From NCBI GenBank assembly GCA_030770545.1, contig CM061097.1, positions 3,472,501 through 3,536,500 on the forward strand: a DNA stretch of 64,000 nucleotides, read 5' to 3'. Positions within the stretch are counted from its first letter, which is position 1. The number at the start of each line of letters is the position of its first letter. Below the pieces are notes generated by a model that did not search any database, was not told the origin of the DNA, and saw nothing but the letters and a program-made list of their open reading frames with translations. The translations under genes and the position numbers were made by a program. This document shows, one piece after another, positions 38,201 through 50,390 of the stretch. The stretch comes from Macropodus opercularis. Lineage: Eukaryota; Chordata; Actinopteri; Anabantiformes; Osphronemidae.

Positions 38201-41200
38201 GCCTACAGACAAACAAGAGCGGCGGTAATGAAACATAAAGGAGAAACTGAATCAATCAGTCGATAAAGTCGGTATTGCATGACATGTACTTTGACACACA
38301 GGTACATCCTGTTTGATGGGGATGTGGATGCTCTGTGGGTTGAGAATATGAACTCTGTGATGGATGACAACAAACTGCTCACTCTAGCTAATGGAGAAAG
38401 GATACGTTTACAGAGTCACTGTGCCCTGCTGTTTGAGGTTAGTATGCATTTCAAGTACTGTAGTCAGAAAAGGTTAAAAGGTCAGAGCATGGTGTAAAAA
38501 TCATTCCTATCACAGGTTGGAGATTTACAGTATGCGTCCCCTGCTACTGTATCACGCTGTGGGATGGTTTTTGTTGACCCCAAAAACCTGCGATACACTC
38601 CGTACTGGCAGAGATGGGTGAACAACAGGCCCGACACGGTATGAGAAGAAACGCCTGTCTTTAATTAACTTGTTATTTTATGTGTGTAAAATCATAATAA
38701 AAGTCATCTGACTGTAGCAAGTCTCAGTATTAAGCAAGTACAACTTCAGATGAATTTGAATTCCTTCTGCATATACTTGTGAATAATTTTTCTCACCTTC
38801 AAGTTCTTGGTTTTACTGTAAATAAACCTTTAAAACCAATAGAAGTGCACACCTGCTGATTATAATAATTCATTTTGTAATTTATTTGTTTTATCTCAAT
38901 GCTATCTTAATGCCTATTGTTTTTTAGGAACAAGAACTGCTCAACAAACTGTTTGAGAAATATGTGCACAGCTCTATTGACATGATTGTACATGGCATTG
39001 TTGATGGCAAACAGGGCCGGAAACTTAAGACTATTGTCCATCAGACGGATCTTAATATGGTACAGTAGGTTATTTTATCTTTTACATATGGATTCTATTA
39101 GCGGTTACTTACTAGTCCCTTATTCAGACTGCTTGGAATATTTATGTATGTGATGTTGCTCTGTTCAGGTTACTCAGCTGTGCTTGATACTGGATGCGCT
39201 GCTTGAGAGTGGGAGCAGCAGTGCTGAAGTCTTGGAGTGTTACTTTCTGGAGGCTCTTTACTGTTCACTTGGGGCCACGTTGTTGGAGAGTGGCAGGATC
39301 AAGTTTGACAATTTCATCAAAAGACTGTCCTGTTTAACTATGGTGAATGATGAGAAAGCTGTGGCAGGACTGGGGGAAATCCCAGGTAGAAAGCAAACAT
39401 TTTTTCAATTATTATAAAGTTAAAATGCTGTATTACATTTATGCATTTTTAGATATAATTTAATAATTAACAGGATACAGAGATAAGACAGTATGGGGAG
39501 AAATTGATAATAATAAATATAACACATGCTTTTTGACCTTTTTATTACCTTCAAGTATGTGTTCAACTGTGTTTTGTTGTCACTTTTTTATCGTACTGTT
39601 AAGAACAATGTTTCTGTGTCAATGCAGGGTACCTCCCTACTCTGTTTGATTTCCATTTTGATGGAACACAGGGAAAGTGGGTTCCATGGAGTTCATTGGT
39701 TACCAAATACCTCCACAACCCTGAAATGAATTTTGTTGACATTCTAGGTAAAATATAAAATACAACAAATCAGGCATGCACATTATGAAACGGTTTGGTC
39801 GATCCAATAACCTTGTTCCTACGTGTGATACTGTACGTTTATACTTCTTCTTCAGTGCCAACCATTGATACCACAAGAACCAGCTGGATCCTGGATCTGA
39901 TGGTGAAGATAAATAGACCAGTGCTTTTGGTTGGAGAGTCTGGCACTTCTAAGACGTCTACCATTCATAACTTCCTGAAGAACCTCAATACAGACACAAC
40001 AGTGAGTTTATTATCACACAGTCCAGAATGTTGTCATTCTTGTTCTAATTGTTTCATTTCTTTGCATCTCTTTCTAGATTAGTGTGACCATAAACTTCTC
40101 ATCTACAACCACTTCAATGGACCTTCAGAGAAACTTGGAAGCGAGTGTGGAAAAAAGGACCAAAGAGATCTATGGGCCTCCTATGGGGAAGAGGCTACTG
40201 GTCTTCATGGATGACATGAACATGCCAAAGGTATAGGTATATCCACCTCCTAACTACATGTCTTATGTCCTTTACTATAGTGATGGCCGTGCTGTACTGT
40301 ACATGTGGTTGTGTCTCAAGTAGATATTGTTATACTTGTGCTAGTAGTGCGATACTGTGTTAGCTTTAGGGTTGTTGTATTGAAACTGCAACAAACACAC
40401 AAATGTTAGCTCATGTTCAATCCAATGGCTGCAAACTGTTTGTGTTGTATTATTTATGCGTTGTTCTGTAATTGGGGTTGTATACTCGTCCAGGTGGATG
40501 ATTATGGGACACAACAGCCTATTGCACTTCTAAAGCTGTTGTTGGATCGAGGCGGTATATATGACAGAGGCAAGGAGCTTAACTACAAAATCCTCAAGGA
40601 TCTTGGCTTTCTTTCTGCCATGGGGAAGGCAGGAGGTGGGAGGAATGAAGTGGATTTCCGATTCATCTCACTCTTTAGTGTCTTCAGCATCCCCTTCCCA
40701 TCTGTGGAGTCCCTCCACCGTATCTACACTTCTATTTTAAAGGGCCACACCAGAGTAAGTATTTCTCACATGAATCCATGCAAATCAGAATTTCAGTCTC
40801 TCCTTTTACTTATATTTATTAAACCTGATCAAATCTTTAGCTATTTGAAGATTCCATACAGAAGATTTGTGATAATATCACCTTCTGCACTTTGGAACTG
40901 TATAACGCAATCATCAAAGAAATGCCACCTACTCCCTCCAAGTTCCACTATATCTTCAACCTGAGGGACCTGTCAAGAGTCTACAATGGCTTGACCCTCA
41001 CCAAACCTGACAGGTTTGATCGAGCAATGTCACTATACAATCAGTAGATGCAGTCTACTAAGTCTATTAAAATTTCATATTCAGTAAAGTCAATGTGGTG
41101 ATGTAGAGAGGACACCCCCCTTGTTTCTGGGTGTTTTACCTGATTTCTCTCTAACAGGTTCCTAACTGTCACCCAATTTGTACGTGTCTGGAGAAACGAG

Positions 41201-44200
41201 TGTCTAAGAATATTCCATGACAGACTCATTGATGAAACTGACAAAGCCCTGGTAATAATTATTAGTATTATTTAATATTTAGTACTTAGTTACTCTAAAT
41301 GTATTGTGTGCTGAAACAAATAGATATCTCCGACTATAATTATGTGCGTTCAAATCTACTGTATGCAAATAGTTGTGTATTGTACATGTAGATTTCATTG
41401 TTTTTACTACTAGGTCCAAAACCACATAAGAAAATTGACAGAAGAGCATTTCAAGTCGGACTTAGAGGCGATCATGAGAGACCCCATTCTTTTTGGAGAC
41501 TACAGGACGGCCCTCAGTGAAACAGAACCAAGGGTCTATGAGGACATACAGGACTACGATGCTTCAAAAGCCCTGTTTCAGGTATTGTCAGCGTGTTTCT
41601 CTAATGGTCTCAAATGTATTAGTAAAACAGTAAAATAATATTTTATGTTCATACATTCTGTGGTTAAGACAACTGTATTTGCAGGAGATTTTAGAGGAGT
41701 ACAATGAGAACAAGTCGAAGATGAATCTAGTACTTTTTGATGATGCTCTGGAACATCTGACGCGACTGCACCGCATCATACGCATTGATCGAGGCCATGC
41801 ATTGCTCGTTGGGGTTGGAGGCTCTGGCAAGCAGTCACTCACGAAGCTTGCTTCCTTCGCTGCTGGCTGTGAGGTTGTAGGAAAACACAATCAGTGTGGT
41901 GGAGGGCAAATGTGTCTTGATTTTCACTTCACAAACTTAATTTGTCTGTTCTTCTGCCCACTGCTCAGTTTATAGATGATTTCGTTCTTGTCGTCCTCTG
42001 TCTTTGACTCTCTGCAATCAGCAAGATCTTCTAGTCTAATAATAGAATGCTTTTTTGTCAGGTATTTGAGATAACACTGAGCAGAGGATACAGCGAGTCA
42101 AACCTCCGTGAAGACTTAAAAGCACTGTATTTGAAGCTTGGCATTGAAAATAAGAAGACTGTGTTCCTCTTTACTGATGCCCATGTTGCTGAGGAAGGCT
42201 TCTTGGAACTCATTAACAACATGCTCACCTCAGGTTGGACACCGCTGCATCCGAAATACATTTATCCTATAACTGCGCTTGTAGTTCTCTGATCACACCC
42301 TTTTTTTAGGTATTGTTCCTGCATTGTTTCCTGATGATGAGAAGGACTCAATCCTCAATCAGCTTCGTGATGAGGCTCTTAAAATGGGGGCAGGTCATTC
42401 TAAAGAGAGTGTGTGGCAATACTTTGTCAAAAAGAGTGCCAACAATCTACACATTGTTTTGGGCATGTCTCCAGTTGGAGACACCTTGAGGACACGCTGC
42501 AGGAATTTTCCAGGTAAAATGTGTCAGTGAAATGAAACAGTTTTCTTAAGTAATAAGTCATTTTGGACTTTGTCCTAAAAACTTTCTGTACATTTTCTTC
42601 AGGACTGATGAACAACACTGTAATAGACTGGTTCCAGCCATGGCCTCCACAAGCTTTGCTTGCTGTAGCTCAGTCTTTCCTTGGTATGTACCACATTTCT
42701 ATCTGTTTTAAGTTTATTTCTTTTGGAGAGCCATTTTAAGGTGTGCGTTTATTTATGTAGCCCTAATGAAATATGCAGCAGCAACATTATCTCTGCATTT
42801 AAATACATTTTAATTATTGACATTTTTTTATTGTTTTTATCTTTTGACAGGTGAAAACCCAATGATTCCTGACACACACTCTGCAGAAGTAATAGCTCAT
42901 GTGTGTATGGTTCATAGCTCTGTAGCTGTGTATAGCAAGTTATTCCAGCAGAAAGTCAGACGTAGTAACTTTGTTACACCAAAGAATTACTTGGACTTCA
43001 TGAATACCTATTCTAACCTTCTGGAGGAAAATGACCAAACAATCCTGGGTGAGCGGATTTAATTACACCTGGTGCTTTAGTGTGAAGGGTTAGACTGATG
43101 CCACCAAGTTTGTTTTAGTGACATTTTGAGAGACAGTACTTTGTTAATTTATTATCTACTCTTTCAGCTCAGTGTAAACGTCTAGAAGGAGGGTTAGACA
43201 AGCTGAAGGAGGCCAGTGAGCAGCTGGCTGAGCTGAATGTCAAGCTAGCTGAGCAGAAGGTGGTCCTCGCTGAAAAGTCCACAGCTTGTGAGGCACTGCT
43301 GAATGAGATTGCCACAAACACAACAGTAGGTCAGTGAGCACCTGCATGTCTCAACTTGGGGTTCTAACGAACTATGTACTGTAGGCTTCCAATGTTTAGC
43401 ACGTGTCACTGAATGCTTTAAATACAACTTTATCTTCTAGCTAAAGAGAAAAAGGCCTTGGCGGAAGTCAAAGCCGATGAGATTGAAGAGCAGAACAAAG
43501 TGATTGCTGTTGAGAAAAAAGAAGCTGAAAGTTCCTTGGCTAATGCTCTGCCGGCATTAGAAGCAGCCCGCAAGGCACTGCAAGACCTGGAAAAGTCTGA
43601 TGTCACTGAGATCCGGTAAATCCTCCTGACTTAATTCTGTCGTTGAACTATCTGGTAATGAAGGTATCAGGATGTAGGATAACAAAAACTTACAGTACTA
43701 AACCTCTATAACGAGAAACAGATGATAACCCGAAACTTGAATAAAAGATTCATGTTTCATATTTTACAATGGTTTCAAAAACAAACACTAACTAATTGTG
43801 CTACTAATATCTTTATTCTTCTTTATTCTTTTAATCTATTATCGTCTCCCGGCTTTTCTGCATTTTTTTCTCGCTATTGTGCAGATCCTTTGCAAAACCA
43901 CCCAAACAGGTGCAAATGGTTTGTGAATGCATCTTGGTGCTCCGCGGCTACAAGGAAATCAGTTGGCAGTCAGCCAAGGGGATGATGTCTGAAGCTAACT
44001 TCCTGCGCTCGCTGATGGAGATGGACTGTGATACCATAAGTAACAACCAGGTCAGGACTGTTAGAGGTAAGTTAATCAATGACAATCTATCGTGGAAATA
44101 ATTATTGCAACTTAGACATACATTGGCATTTGCATGTCTCAAGTGTTTCAAATGTAGTTTTCTTTCCTCTGGGTAGGCTTCCTAAAAAACCTCCAGACAA

Positions 44201-47200
44201 GCTTTGAGGAGATGCAAGCCATCAGTAAAGCTGGGTCAGGAATGCTGAAGTTTGTTGAGGCTGTCATGGGTTATTGTGAGGTTGCCAGGGAGATAAAACC
44301 CAAGAGAGAGAAGGTAATGCAAGGTTTATGTCTATTACATTGTGCTCCATCAAAAGCACAGCGATTGAATAGCTATGTTTCTGTTTTGTCAGGTGGCACG
44401 TCTAGAGAAGAACTTTTTCCAGAGTGAACAGGAGCTGGAGCGCATTCAGAGTGAGCTTAGCAATATCCAGAAAGAGCTTCAGATGCTTGAAGGGAAGTAC
44501 CAAGCAGCTTTTGAGGAGAAACACCTGCTACAGAAAGAGGCGGAGCTCATGGAGAAAAGGCTCATTGCTGCGGACAAACTCATCTCAGGCTTGAGCTCTG
44601 AGAATGAAAGGTGAGGCAGCAAAGCCACTTCCTTTCAAACTTTCTAATATCTTTGTTTGTTTTTCCTTAAATCTAATGTTTCTTCGCATCCTTTTCTTTT
44701 TGAATCCATCTTTTCCCCTCACAGGTGGACGCAAGATTTAGAGGAGCTGAAGCAGCGGCGCGTGCGTTTGCTGGGTGATTGCCTAATTTCTGCAGCTTTC
44801 CTGAGCTATGAGGGGGCCTTTAGCTGGGACTTCAGAGATGAAATGGTATACCAAGTATGGGCTAAGGATGTGCAAGACAGAGGCATACCCTTGAGCCAGC
44901 CTTTCAAAGTAGAAAGCCTTTTAACTGATGAAGTAGAAATTAGCAGGTGAGGAGTCAGATTCGTTAACAATGATTATGGTGACTACGAGGTTGGTCATGT
45001 GTCAAATAAATTCTGTGGTATACCGTAGGTGGGGCTCAGAGGGTTTACCTCCAGATGAGCTGTCAGTGCAGAATGGAATACTCACAACCAGAGGGAGCAG
45101 ATTTCCACTGTGCATTGACCCTCAACAGCAAGCCCTCAACTGGATCAAGAAGAAGGAAGAAGACAACAACCTCAAGGTACAAAACCTTTCATGCTTTTAC
45201 AAGTAAACTATAGTTAATTCTCACATACTGTAGAAGAGCTGCTCTAGTAGCTACCCACTGCTAACAGTATCACAATGGACAGTCCTGACAGTATGATCAT
45301 CTTTTCCTTCCAGATCTCATCGTTCAGTGATCCAGACTTCCTTAAGCAGCTAGAGATGGCTGTCAAATATGGCTACCCATTTCTTTTTCAAGATGTAGAT
45401 GAGTACATCGATCCTGTAATTGACAATGTCCTGGAAAAAAATGTAAAAGGAGTAGAGGGCAGACAGGTTATCACGCTGGGTGACAAGGAGGTGGATTATG
45501 ATCCAAACTTTAAACTGTATCTCAACACCAAGCTGGCTAACCCCAAATATTCCCCATCAGTCTTTGGAAAAGCCATGGTTATTAACTATACTGGTAAGAT
45601 CCTTTGCACTAGCAATCACAGTTTATGTCTGTAATGTCACAGCATGTACTAAATCTGTCTGTCTGTTCATGCCAATGCTTTGCATGCATATTGCGTGTAG
45701 TGACCCTTAAGGGCCTAGAAGACCAGCTGCTGAGTGTTATAATGGGCTTCGAAAAGAAGGAATTGGAAGAGCAGCGTGAACGTTTGATCCAAGAGACAAG
45801 CGACAATAAGAAGCTGCTGAAGAACCTGGGGGACACTCTGCTCAGAGAGCTGGCCACATCTGTAGGCAACATGTTGGATAACACAGAGCTAGTTCACACA
45901 ATGGAGGAAACCAAGTTGAAAGCCATTGAGGTCTGTTTGGCCACAGCAAGCATCAGTAAACAGTAGACGTTTTACTGTTTTCAGGAATCCTGCTATATTT
46001 CTTCTTTATGTTGTGATTATCAGGTATTTGAGAAACTAAAGTTGGCTGAAAAGACATCTATGGACATAGATAAACTCAGAGATGGCTACCGCCCTGCTGC
46101 CAAACGAGGCGCTATCCTGTTCTTCGTGCTGACAGAAATGGCCGTGGTGAACAGCATGTATCAGTACTCCTTAGCCTCCTACCTGGAAGTGTTTGACTTT
46201 TCTCTTCGCAAATCCTTTCCTGACTCTGTTCTGCAACTGAGACTGAAGAACATCATGGACACTCTGACGTACAGCGTTTATAACTATGCTTGCACAGGTA
46301 AAATGACGAATGATTAACGAAATGCGGAGAGACAATTATATGTATGTACAAAATATTGTATTTGTACATTTTATAACATAACTTGATGGTATATCCTAGG
46401 TCTGTTTGAGAGACACAAGTTGCTCTTCTCCTTTACCATGACCATTAAGATTGAGCAGGCAGAAGGGAGGGTGCCTCAGGAAGAGCTGGACTTCTTTATT
46501 AAGGGTGAGATATTTGTAGCAACTTCTCTAAAATATTTTAGTACATTACTGTGACCACATACATTATAAATAAAAATTAAATTAAGTGCCATGTGTTTTT
46601 ACCTCTTGTGTGAAGGTAATCTATCTCTGGAAAAGACCAAGCATAAGAAACCTTGTGACTGGCTTTCAGACCAGGGGTGGGAGGACATGGTGAAACTTGC
46701 AGAGCTCTTTCCTAAACAGTTCGATTCTCTGCCTGATGATGTGGCGAAAAATTCCACTGAGTGGAAGTCTGTAAGTGGCCTCAATGACAGGAATACATGT
46801 AGACATATTTATAATTTCTTTATAATTAACTGAGAATTGAACCGCCTTTTTTCTCCGCAGTGGTATGACTTAGATGAACCAGAACTGGCTCCATTCCCTT
46901 TGAAGTACAAGGAGAACCTGTCGGCCTTTCAGAAGCTGCTTTTGCTGCGCTGCTTTCGTGTTGACAGAGTCTACAGAGCTGTGACAGACTACGTGACTGT
47001 CACCATGGGCGAGAAGTGAGACAAACCATAGATCTACATATACACTGTCACTGTAGGGTATATACAGAGTACTGGTTCATTTTCTGTGGCTCTTTGTATT
47101 TGCTTTTTTAGTAAAAAGCAGAACTCAAAGCTTTTTGTAGTTTGAATTAATTATTTTTATATATATATTTATATTCAGATATGTGCAGCCCCCTGTGATC

Positions 47201-50110
47201 AGCATTGAGGCAATTTATGAACAGAGCACACCTTCCTCCCCTATTGTCTTCATCCTGAGCCCTGGTTCAGACCCAGCCAGTGACCTAATGAAACTAGCAG
47301 AGAAGTTGGGCTTTGGGAGCAAGTTTAAGTTTCTTGCTATGGGCCAAGGCCAAGAGAAGGTACAGTACTGAAGCAGTTTCAATCTCGTAAGCATAAAGAT
47401 TAGTCATAATAAGACAGGATACTGTGGGTAATATGTTTCTGTGCTTGTCCTAAAGGTGGCACTGCAGTTGCTGGAGATGGCTGTGTCCCGTGGTCAGTGG
47501 TTGATGCTACAGAACTGCCACCTGTTGGTGAAATGGCTAAAGGAGCTAGAAAAGTCCTTAGAGAGGATCACCAAACCCAATCCAAACTTCCGTTTGTGGG
47601 TCACCACCAACCCTATCAAGAATTTCCCTATTGGCATACTGCAGAATTCTTTAAAGGTTAAACACCTTTTCTTCATACTTTGGGCAATGGTCTCTTTAGT
47701 TTGTAGGTGACAGGAGTGTTTTGTGAGAAATACTATACATCCCACCAAAAAGGTGTTTCTCATGGTGTCATATAAATTAATGCTGATGTTTTGATGTAAG
47801 CTACAAAAAAACGACACCGTTTCTTTGACATTGTTGTCACATACTGTAACTACTTTGGAATTGTCGTTATACTTTAACCTTCTGTGCAGGTGGTGACTGA
47901 GGCTCCAAACGGCCTCAAACTCAACATGAGAACCACATACTCTAAAATTTCCCATGAGACATTGACTGCATGTCCACATCCTGCTTTCCGTGGCCTGGTG
48001 TATGTCCTGGCCTTCTTCCACGCAGTGGTGCAAGAGAGACGAAAATACGCCAAGATTGGCTGGAATGTTCCCTATGACTTCAACGAGTCTGACTTCTTTG
48101 TAAGTGGCATGGAAGTCTTTTACAGTATGCTGGAAAGAATCCATCGACAGTTCAATTGTAAATCGTGTTCCGTGCTTCAAACTGTTAACTGTACTTGACA
48201 GGTGTGTATGGAGATCCTGAATACCTACCTAACCAAAGCTCACGACCAGGGAGAAAGGAATATTCCCTGGGGAAGTCTCAGATACCTTATCGGAGAGGTT
48301 GGGCTTAATTCATTGTGTTTTCACATAATGTGTATCTATTCTGCAACCTGAGGCTGGTTTAACATGTCAGCTTGATGCTCACAGGTGATGTATGGTGGAC
48401 GAGCCATAGATAGCTTTGATCGCAGGATCCTGAATGTCTACATGGAAGAGTACTTTGGAGACTTCCTCTTTTACACCTCTCGGCGCTTCCACTTCTTCAG
48501 CAACAAGGACGTGCAATACAAGATTCCTCCTAATGGGCCGAAAAAAATATATGTTGGTCGGTACTTTTTAAGGACCTTTTTAATATAAGAGAAGTTAATT
48601 GTTTCTAATTCAATCTTACTCATAACTTTACTCGATGTGTGTTACAGATGAGATTGAGAAAATGCCTCTGGCAAACACACCAGAGGTGATGGGCCTACAT
48701 TCCAATGCAGGGATAGGGTATTACACACAGGCAGCTAAGGACATGTGGACTCATCTAATAGACCTGCAGCCTCAGACAGGTATGGTTTTTCATTTTCAGC
48801 TCTCTTGCCTCTTACGTCCTCTGATGGAAGTGTTATATATTCTGTTTTAAGTGGCACCTCTGGAAAAGTACCGTAGTTATTATATTACAGATGTTTTACG
48901 CTGTTGAGGGATGCTTGTTTTTCACTTTTTGCCTTACATCTCAGGTGAATTTAGTGGATCCATTAGCAGAGATGAATACATCAGCCAGGCGGCGCAGGAC
49001 ATTCAGAGCAAACTGCCCAAGTTATTTGACATGGATGTCATCCATAAAAAGTTGGGGGCAAACATTTCTCCAACTTCAGTGGTGCTGCTACAAGAACTTG
49101 AGCGCTTCAATAAACTAGTGCTCCGCATGCAGCGTTCTCTGGCTGAGCTGCAGAAGGTGAGAACCTGTGGCAGATACCTGCAAACCAAACAGATGTGTGT
49201 TCTCATTCTCCAGTGTCTCCTAGGCCTTGGCTGGTGAGGTGGGTATGAGCAGTGAGTTGGATGAAGTTGCTTGGGCACTTTTTAATGGCCACATTCCTGC
49301 AATTTGGAAAAAGTTGGCACCTGACACTGTCAAGTCCCTTGGCAACTGGATGAGTCATTTCAAGAGGCGTTATGAACAGTACAGTAGCTGGGTGAGCATA
49401 TAATATTCCACTGGTTCTCTTTTGGCTTCACGCAATAGTAACAAACAATTTTAAAATTGATGTCCTGTATTTATCAGGTGGAGGAGGGAGAGCCGAAGGT
49501 CATGTGGCTATCAGGCCTACACATCCCTGAGTCCTACCTGACTGCTCTGGTTCAAGCCGCTTGCAGGAAAAATGGTTGGCCTCTGGATCTCTCCACGCTG
49601 TACACCCAGGTGACGCAGTACCGCAGTGAAGACGAAGTCGGTCACAGACCTGGACAGGGTAACCAAACGCCACTGCTCATGTGCAGCACGACGTGTGATG
49701 CGTTCTAAGACTCATAGTGCTTGTTCCTGCAGGCTGTTACGTGTCTGGCCTGTATCTGGAGGGAGCAGACTGGGACGTGGAGAAGGGCTGCTTGGTGAGA
49801 AGCAAACCAAAGGTTCTGGTTGTTGAACTGCCTATTCTCAAAATCATCCCCACAGAGGCACACCGCCACAAGTTACAGGTGTGAACCACAGGCACCACTG
49901 ACCTCTGTGCTACTGCTCAATTTCTTGTATTTCTTCTAACTTGTGTATATTTCTGCATTGCAGAATACACTGAGGACACCAGTGTACACCACATCTTTGC
50001 GGAGAAATGCAATGGGTGTGGGCTTGGTGTTTGAGGCAGACCTGTCCACCACTCTGAACTACTCCCACTGGGTTCTCCAGGGAGTCTGCTTATGCCTGAA
50101 CGCTGACTAA
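26279..50110 (+). CDS. dnah10: Axonemal dynein heavy chain 10 (inner arm), about 78 exons
   Basis: The ATG at 26279 begins MVHNDLRVEWIRR; the gene ends with SHWVLQGVCLCLNAD and TAA at 50108-50110. I could follow about 78 exons joined in frame, close to the human exon count, with no frameshift or missing block. N-terminal similarity is specific to DNAH10: GPMAEIMFWQERSSVF (28250), VWIISSHYNTNERMVPLMER (about 28660-28720), and RWEFDRKRLFERSDYMA (about 29040). Order: tail, linker, AAA1-AAA4 with P-loops, stalk with microtubule-binding domain, AAA5, AAA6 and C-terminal domain. Known role: DNAH10 is one heavy chain of the two-headed inner dynein arm f/I1 and shapes the ciliary waveform; human variants cause sperm flagellum defects. 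The position just after atp6v0a2 in the same direction is the human 12q24.31 order. Expression is probably driven by the X-box upstream. Confidence 0.96.
28067..28122. repeat. 56-bp near-perfect palindrome in a dnah10 intron
   Basis: The two 28-base halves pair at 25 of 28 positions without gaps around a centre at 28094/28095. The inner 22 bp (28084-28105, TCTTAAGATGA and its reverse complement) is perfect. CATCTTAAGAT also occurs once more at 28048-28058. It could be a tiny MITE remnant or a local inversion duplication; no transposase-family ends were recognised. Confidence 0.85.
29725..29746 (+). repeat. Compound (AT)n(GT)n microsatellite
   Basis: About five AT units run into about six GT units inside a dnah10 intron, roughly 60 bp before the exon at about 29806. 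Confidence 0.8.
30015..30449. mobile_element. Decayed, internally deleted Tc1/mariner element in a dnah10 intron
   Basis: Both ends carry the same inverted terminal sequence: CACTACCAGGCAAAGG on the left and, read from the right end on the opposite strand, CACTCCCAGTCAAAG. Each end is flanked by TA (30013-30014 and 30450-30451), the Tc1/mariner target duplication. Inside, around 30290-30360, is a decayed piece of Tc1 transposase DNA (GCAAGAAACACAGAGCATGG, then TTTGGTTTGATGAGTCC), typical of the region coding for WSDES before the second catalytic aspartate. At 435 bp it is far shorter than a full element of about 1.6 kb, and no open frame remains, so it cannot move on its own. The same size and structure would fit a MITE-like family. 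Confidence 0.85.
32163..32190 (+). repeat. Short GATA-type microsatellite
   Basis: Irregular GATA/ATAC units begin immediately after the exon that ends near 32153 in dnah10. The tract is short and interrupted. Confidence 0.7.
33497..36050 (+). other. dnah10: dnah10 linker domain (DHC_N2)
   Basis: Exons from about 33497 encode the mechanical linker that swings over the AAA ring. Hallmarks are ETWENMKFSVQPY (34410-34450), DDILLNVDNDAMNLQSM (34495-34545), QRKWMYLESIFIGGDIRSQL (34705-34770) and RFFFISDDELLSILG (about 35162-35206), all conserved in axonemal dynein heavy chains. The exon at 34698 is read in the frame following the acceptor TTTCACAG. Both limits are approximate. Confidence 0.85.
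36051..37170 (+). other. dnah10: dnah10 AAA1 module, main ATPase site
   Basis: Walker A GPAGTGKT is at 36375-36398 and Walker B CFDEFNRI near 36730-36753, then FITMNPGYAGRTELP (about 37021-37065). This is the catalytic site that powers dynein. All expected residues (K and T of Walker A, D and E of Walker B) are present, so the motor should be active. Confidence 0.93.
37284..37302 (+). repeat. (TAA)6 microsatellite in a dnah10 intron
   Basis: About six TAA units, located about 45 bp before the acceptor of the exon starting near 37347. Confidence 0.75.
37347..38640 (+). other. dnah10: dnah10 AAA2 module
   Basis: Walker A GPTGGGKS is at 37917-37940, preceded by QMYETMMTRHTTMIV and followed by LNPKAMSVTELYGVLDPDTR (about 38095-38155) and YILFDGDVDALWVENMNSV (38300-38360). 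The second set contains the Walker B-like DGDVDALWVE, as usual for AAA2 of axonemal heavy chains. AAA2 binds nucleotide but hydrolyses it slowly or not at all. Confidence 0.9.
38928..40990 (+). other. dnah10: dnah10 AAA3 module
   Basis: Walker A reads GESGTSKT at 39933-39956. The glycine before lysine is replaced by serine, a change I also recall in human DNAH10, so it is family-typical rather than damage. Walker B is VFMDDMNMP (about 40201-40230), then DYGTQQPIALLKLLLDRGG (40500-40555). AAA3 gates release from microtubules. Confidence 0.88.
41414..42690 (+). other. dnah10: dnah10 AAA4 module
   Basis: Walker A GVGGSGKQS is at 41811-41837; glutamine after the lysine is usual at AAA4 of axonemal heavy chains. 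It is followed by FLFTDAHVAEEGFLELINN (42165-42225, Walker B region) and HIVLGMSPVGDTLRTRCRNF (42450-42510). The exon at 42602 gives DWFQPWPPQAL, a very conserved dynein segment before the stalk. Confidence 0.9.
43168..44610 (+). other. dnah10: dnah10 stalk coiled coils and microtubule-binding domain
   Basis: CC1 is encoded by exons at 43168-43326 and 43441-43617 (heptad-like KLKEASEQLAELNVKLAEQK and later ALEAARKALQDLEKSD). The globular microtubule-binding domain follows in exons 43885-44067 and 44178-44313 (SFAKPPKQVQMVCECILVL to EIKPKREK). CC2 returns in the exon 44392-44610 (SEQELERIQSELSNIQKELQ). Length and layout are those of a full dynein stalk. Confidence 0.9.
44725..50110 (+). other. 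dnah10: dnah10 AAA5, AAA6 and C-terminal domain
   Basis: AAA5 begins with WTQDLEELKQRRVRLLGDCL (44725-44790) and includes ALNWIKKKEEDNNLKISSFSD across the 45175/45314 intron. AAA6 carries PIVFILSPGSDPASDL (about 47240-47290), a degenerate nucleotide site, and WLMLQNCHLL (47500-47530). The C-terminal cap includes RRILNVYMEEYFGDF (about 48420-48470), WLSGLHIPESYLTALVQAAC (49505-49565) and GADWDVEKGCL (about 49762). The stop is at 50108-50110. Confidence 0.92.
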
Positions 50111-50234
50111 AGAGGGTTAGCTCACATAGTCTGTTCCAACATAATTACTATCTGCTTTCATACAACAAAAAGTAAACAAATAAGAAATTAAACAAAGATG
50201 TTATCCTCAATATGTCATAGCTTTTATTATTTTC

Positions 50235-50248
50235 TCACTAGGTGGCAG
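50235..50248 (+). promoter_or_regulatory. CTCF-like core motif after dnah10
   Basis: TCACTAGGTGGCAG matches 13 of 14 positions of CCASYAGRKGGCRS, lying in the presumed dnah10 3'UTR. It falls at the boundary between the conserved 12q24-type block and the EMI gene. The motif is common and the link to a domain boundary is only a suggestion. Confidence 0.3.
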
Positions 50249-50384
50249 CAGTTAACAGCACGATGCTCTTCACTCTGGACGGTGCAGCCGTTGACTTGTC
50301 TTAGTTGCTGTGGCAGTACCAGTAGGTTAAAGTTGTTCAGGATCTTTCTCATATAAAGATCTACTTCTGTTTTGTGGATTAATG

Positions 50385-50390
50385 AATAAA
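50385..50390 (+). terminator. dnah10 poly(A) signal
   Basis: AATAAA followed by TGTTTGAATT, 275 bp after the dnah10 stop. This gives a short 3'UTR, in line with the compact layout. Another AATAAA lies further right near 50474. Confidence 0.7.

Noticed and set aside
39933..39956. GESGTSKT in AAA3 of dnah10 as a damaged Walker A site
   Set aside because: The serine before lysine is, as far as I recall, normal for DNAH10 orthologues, so it is a family feature rather than a mutation.
47494..48180. 228-codon minus-strand frame antisense to dnah10
   Set aside because: It overlaps two clear dnah10 exons and the intron between them; no similarity on its own, so it is a shadow of the dynein coding sequence.
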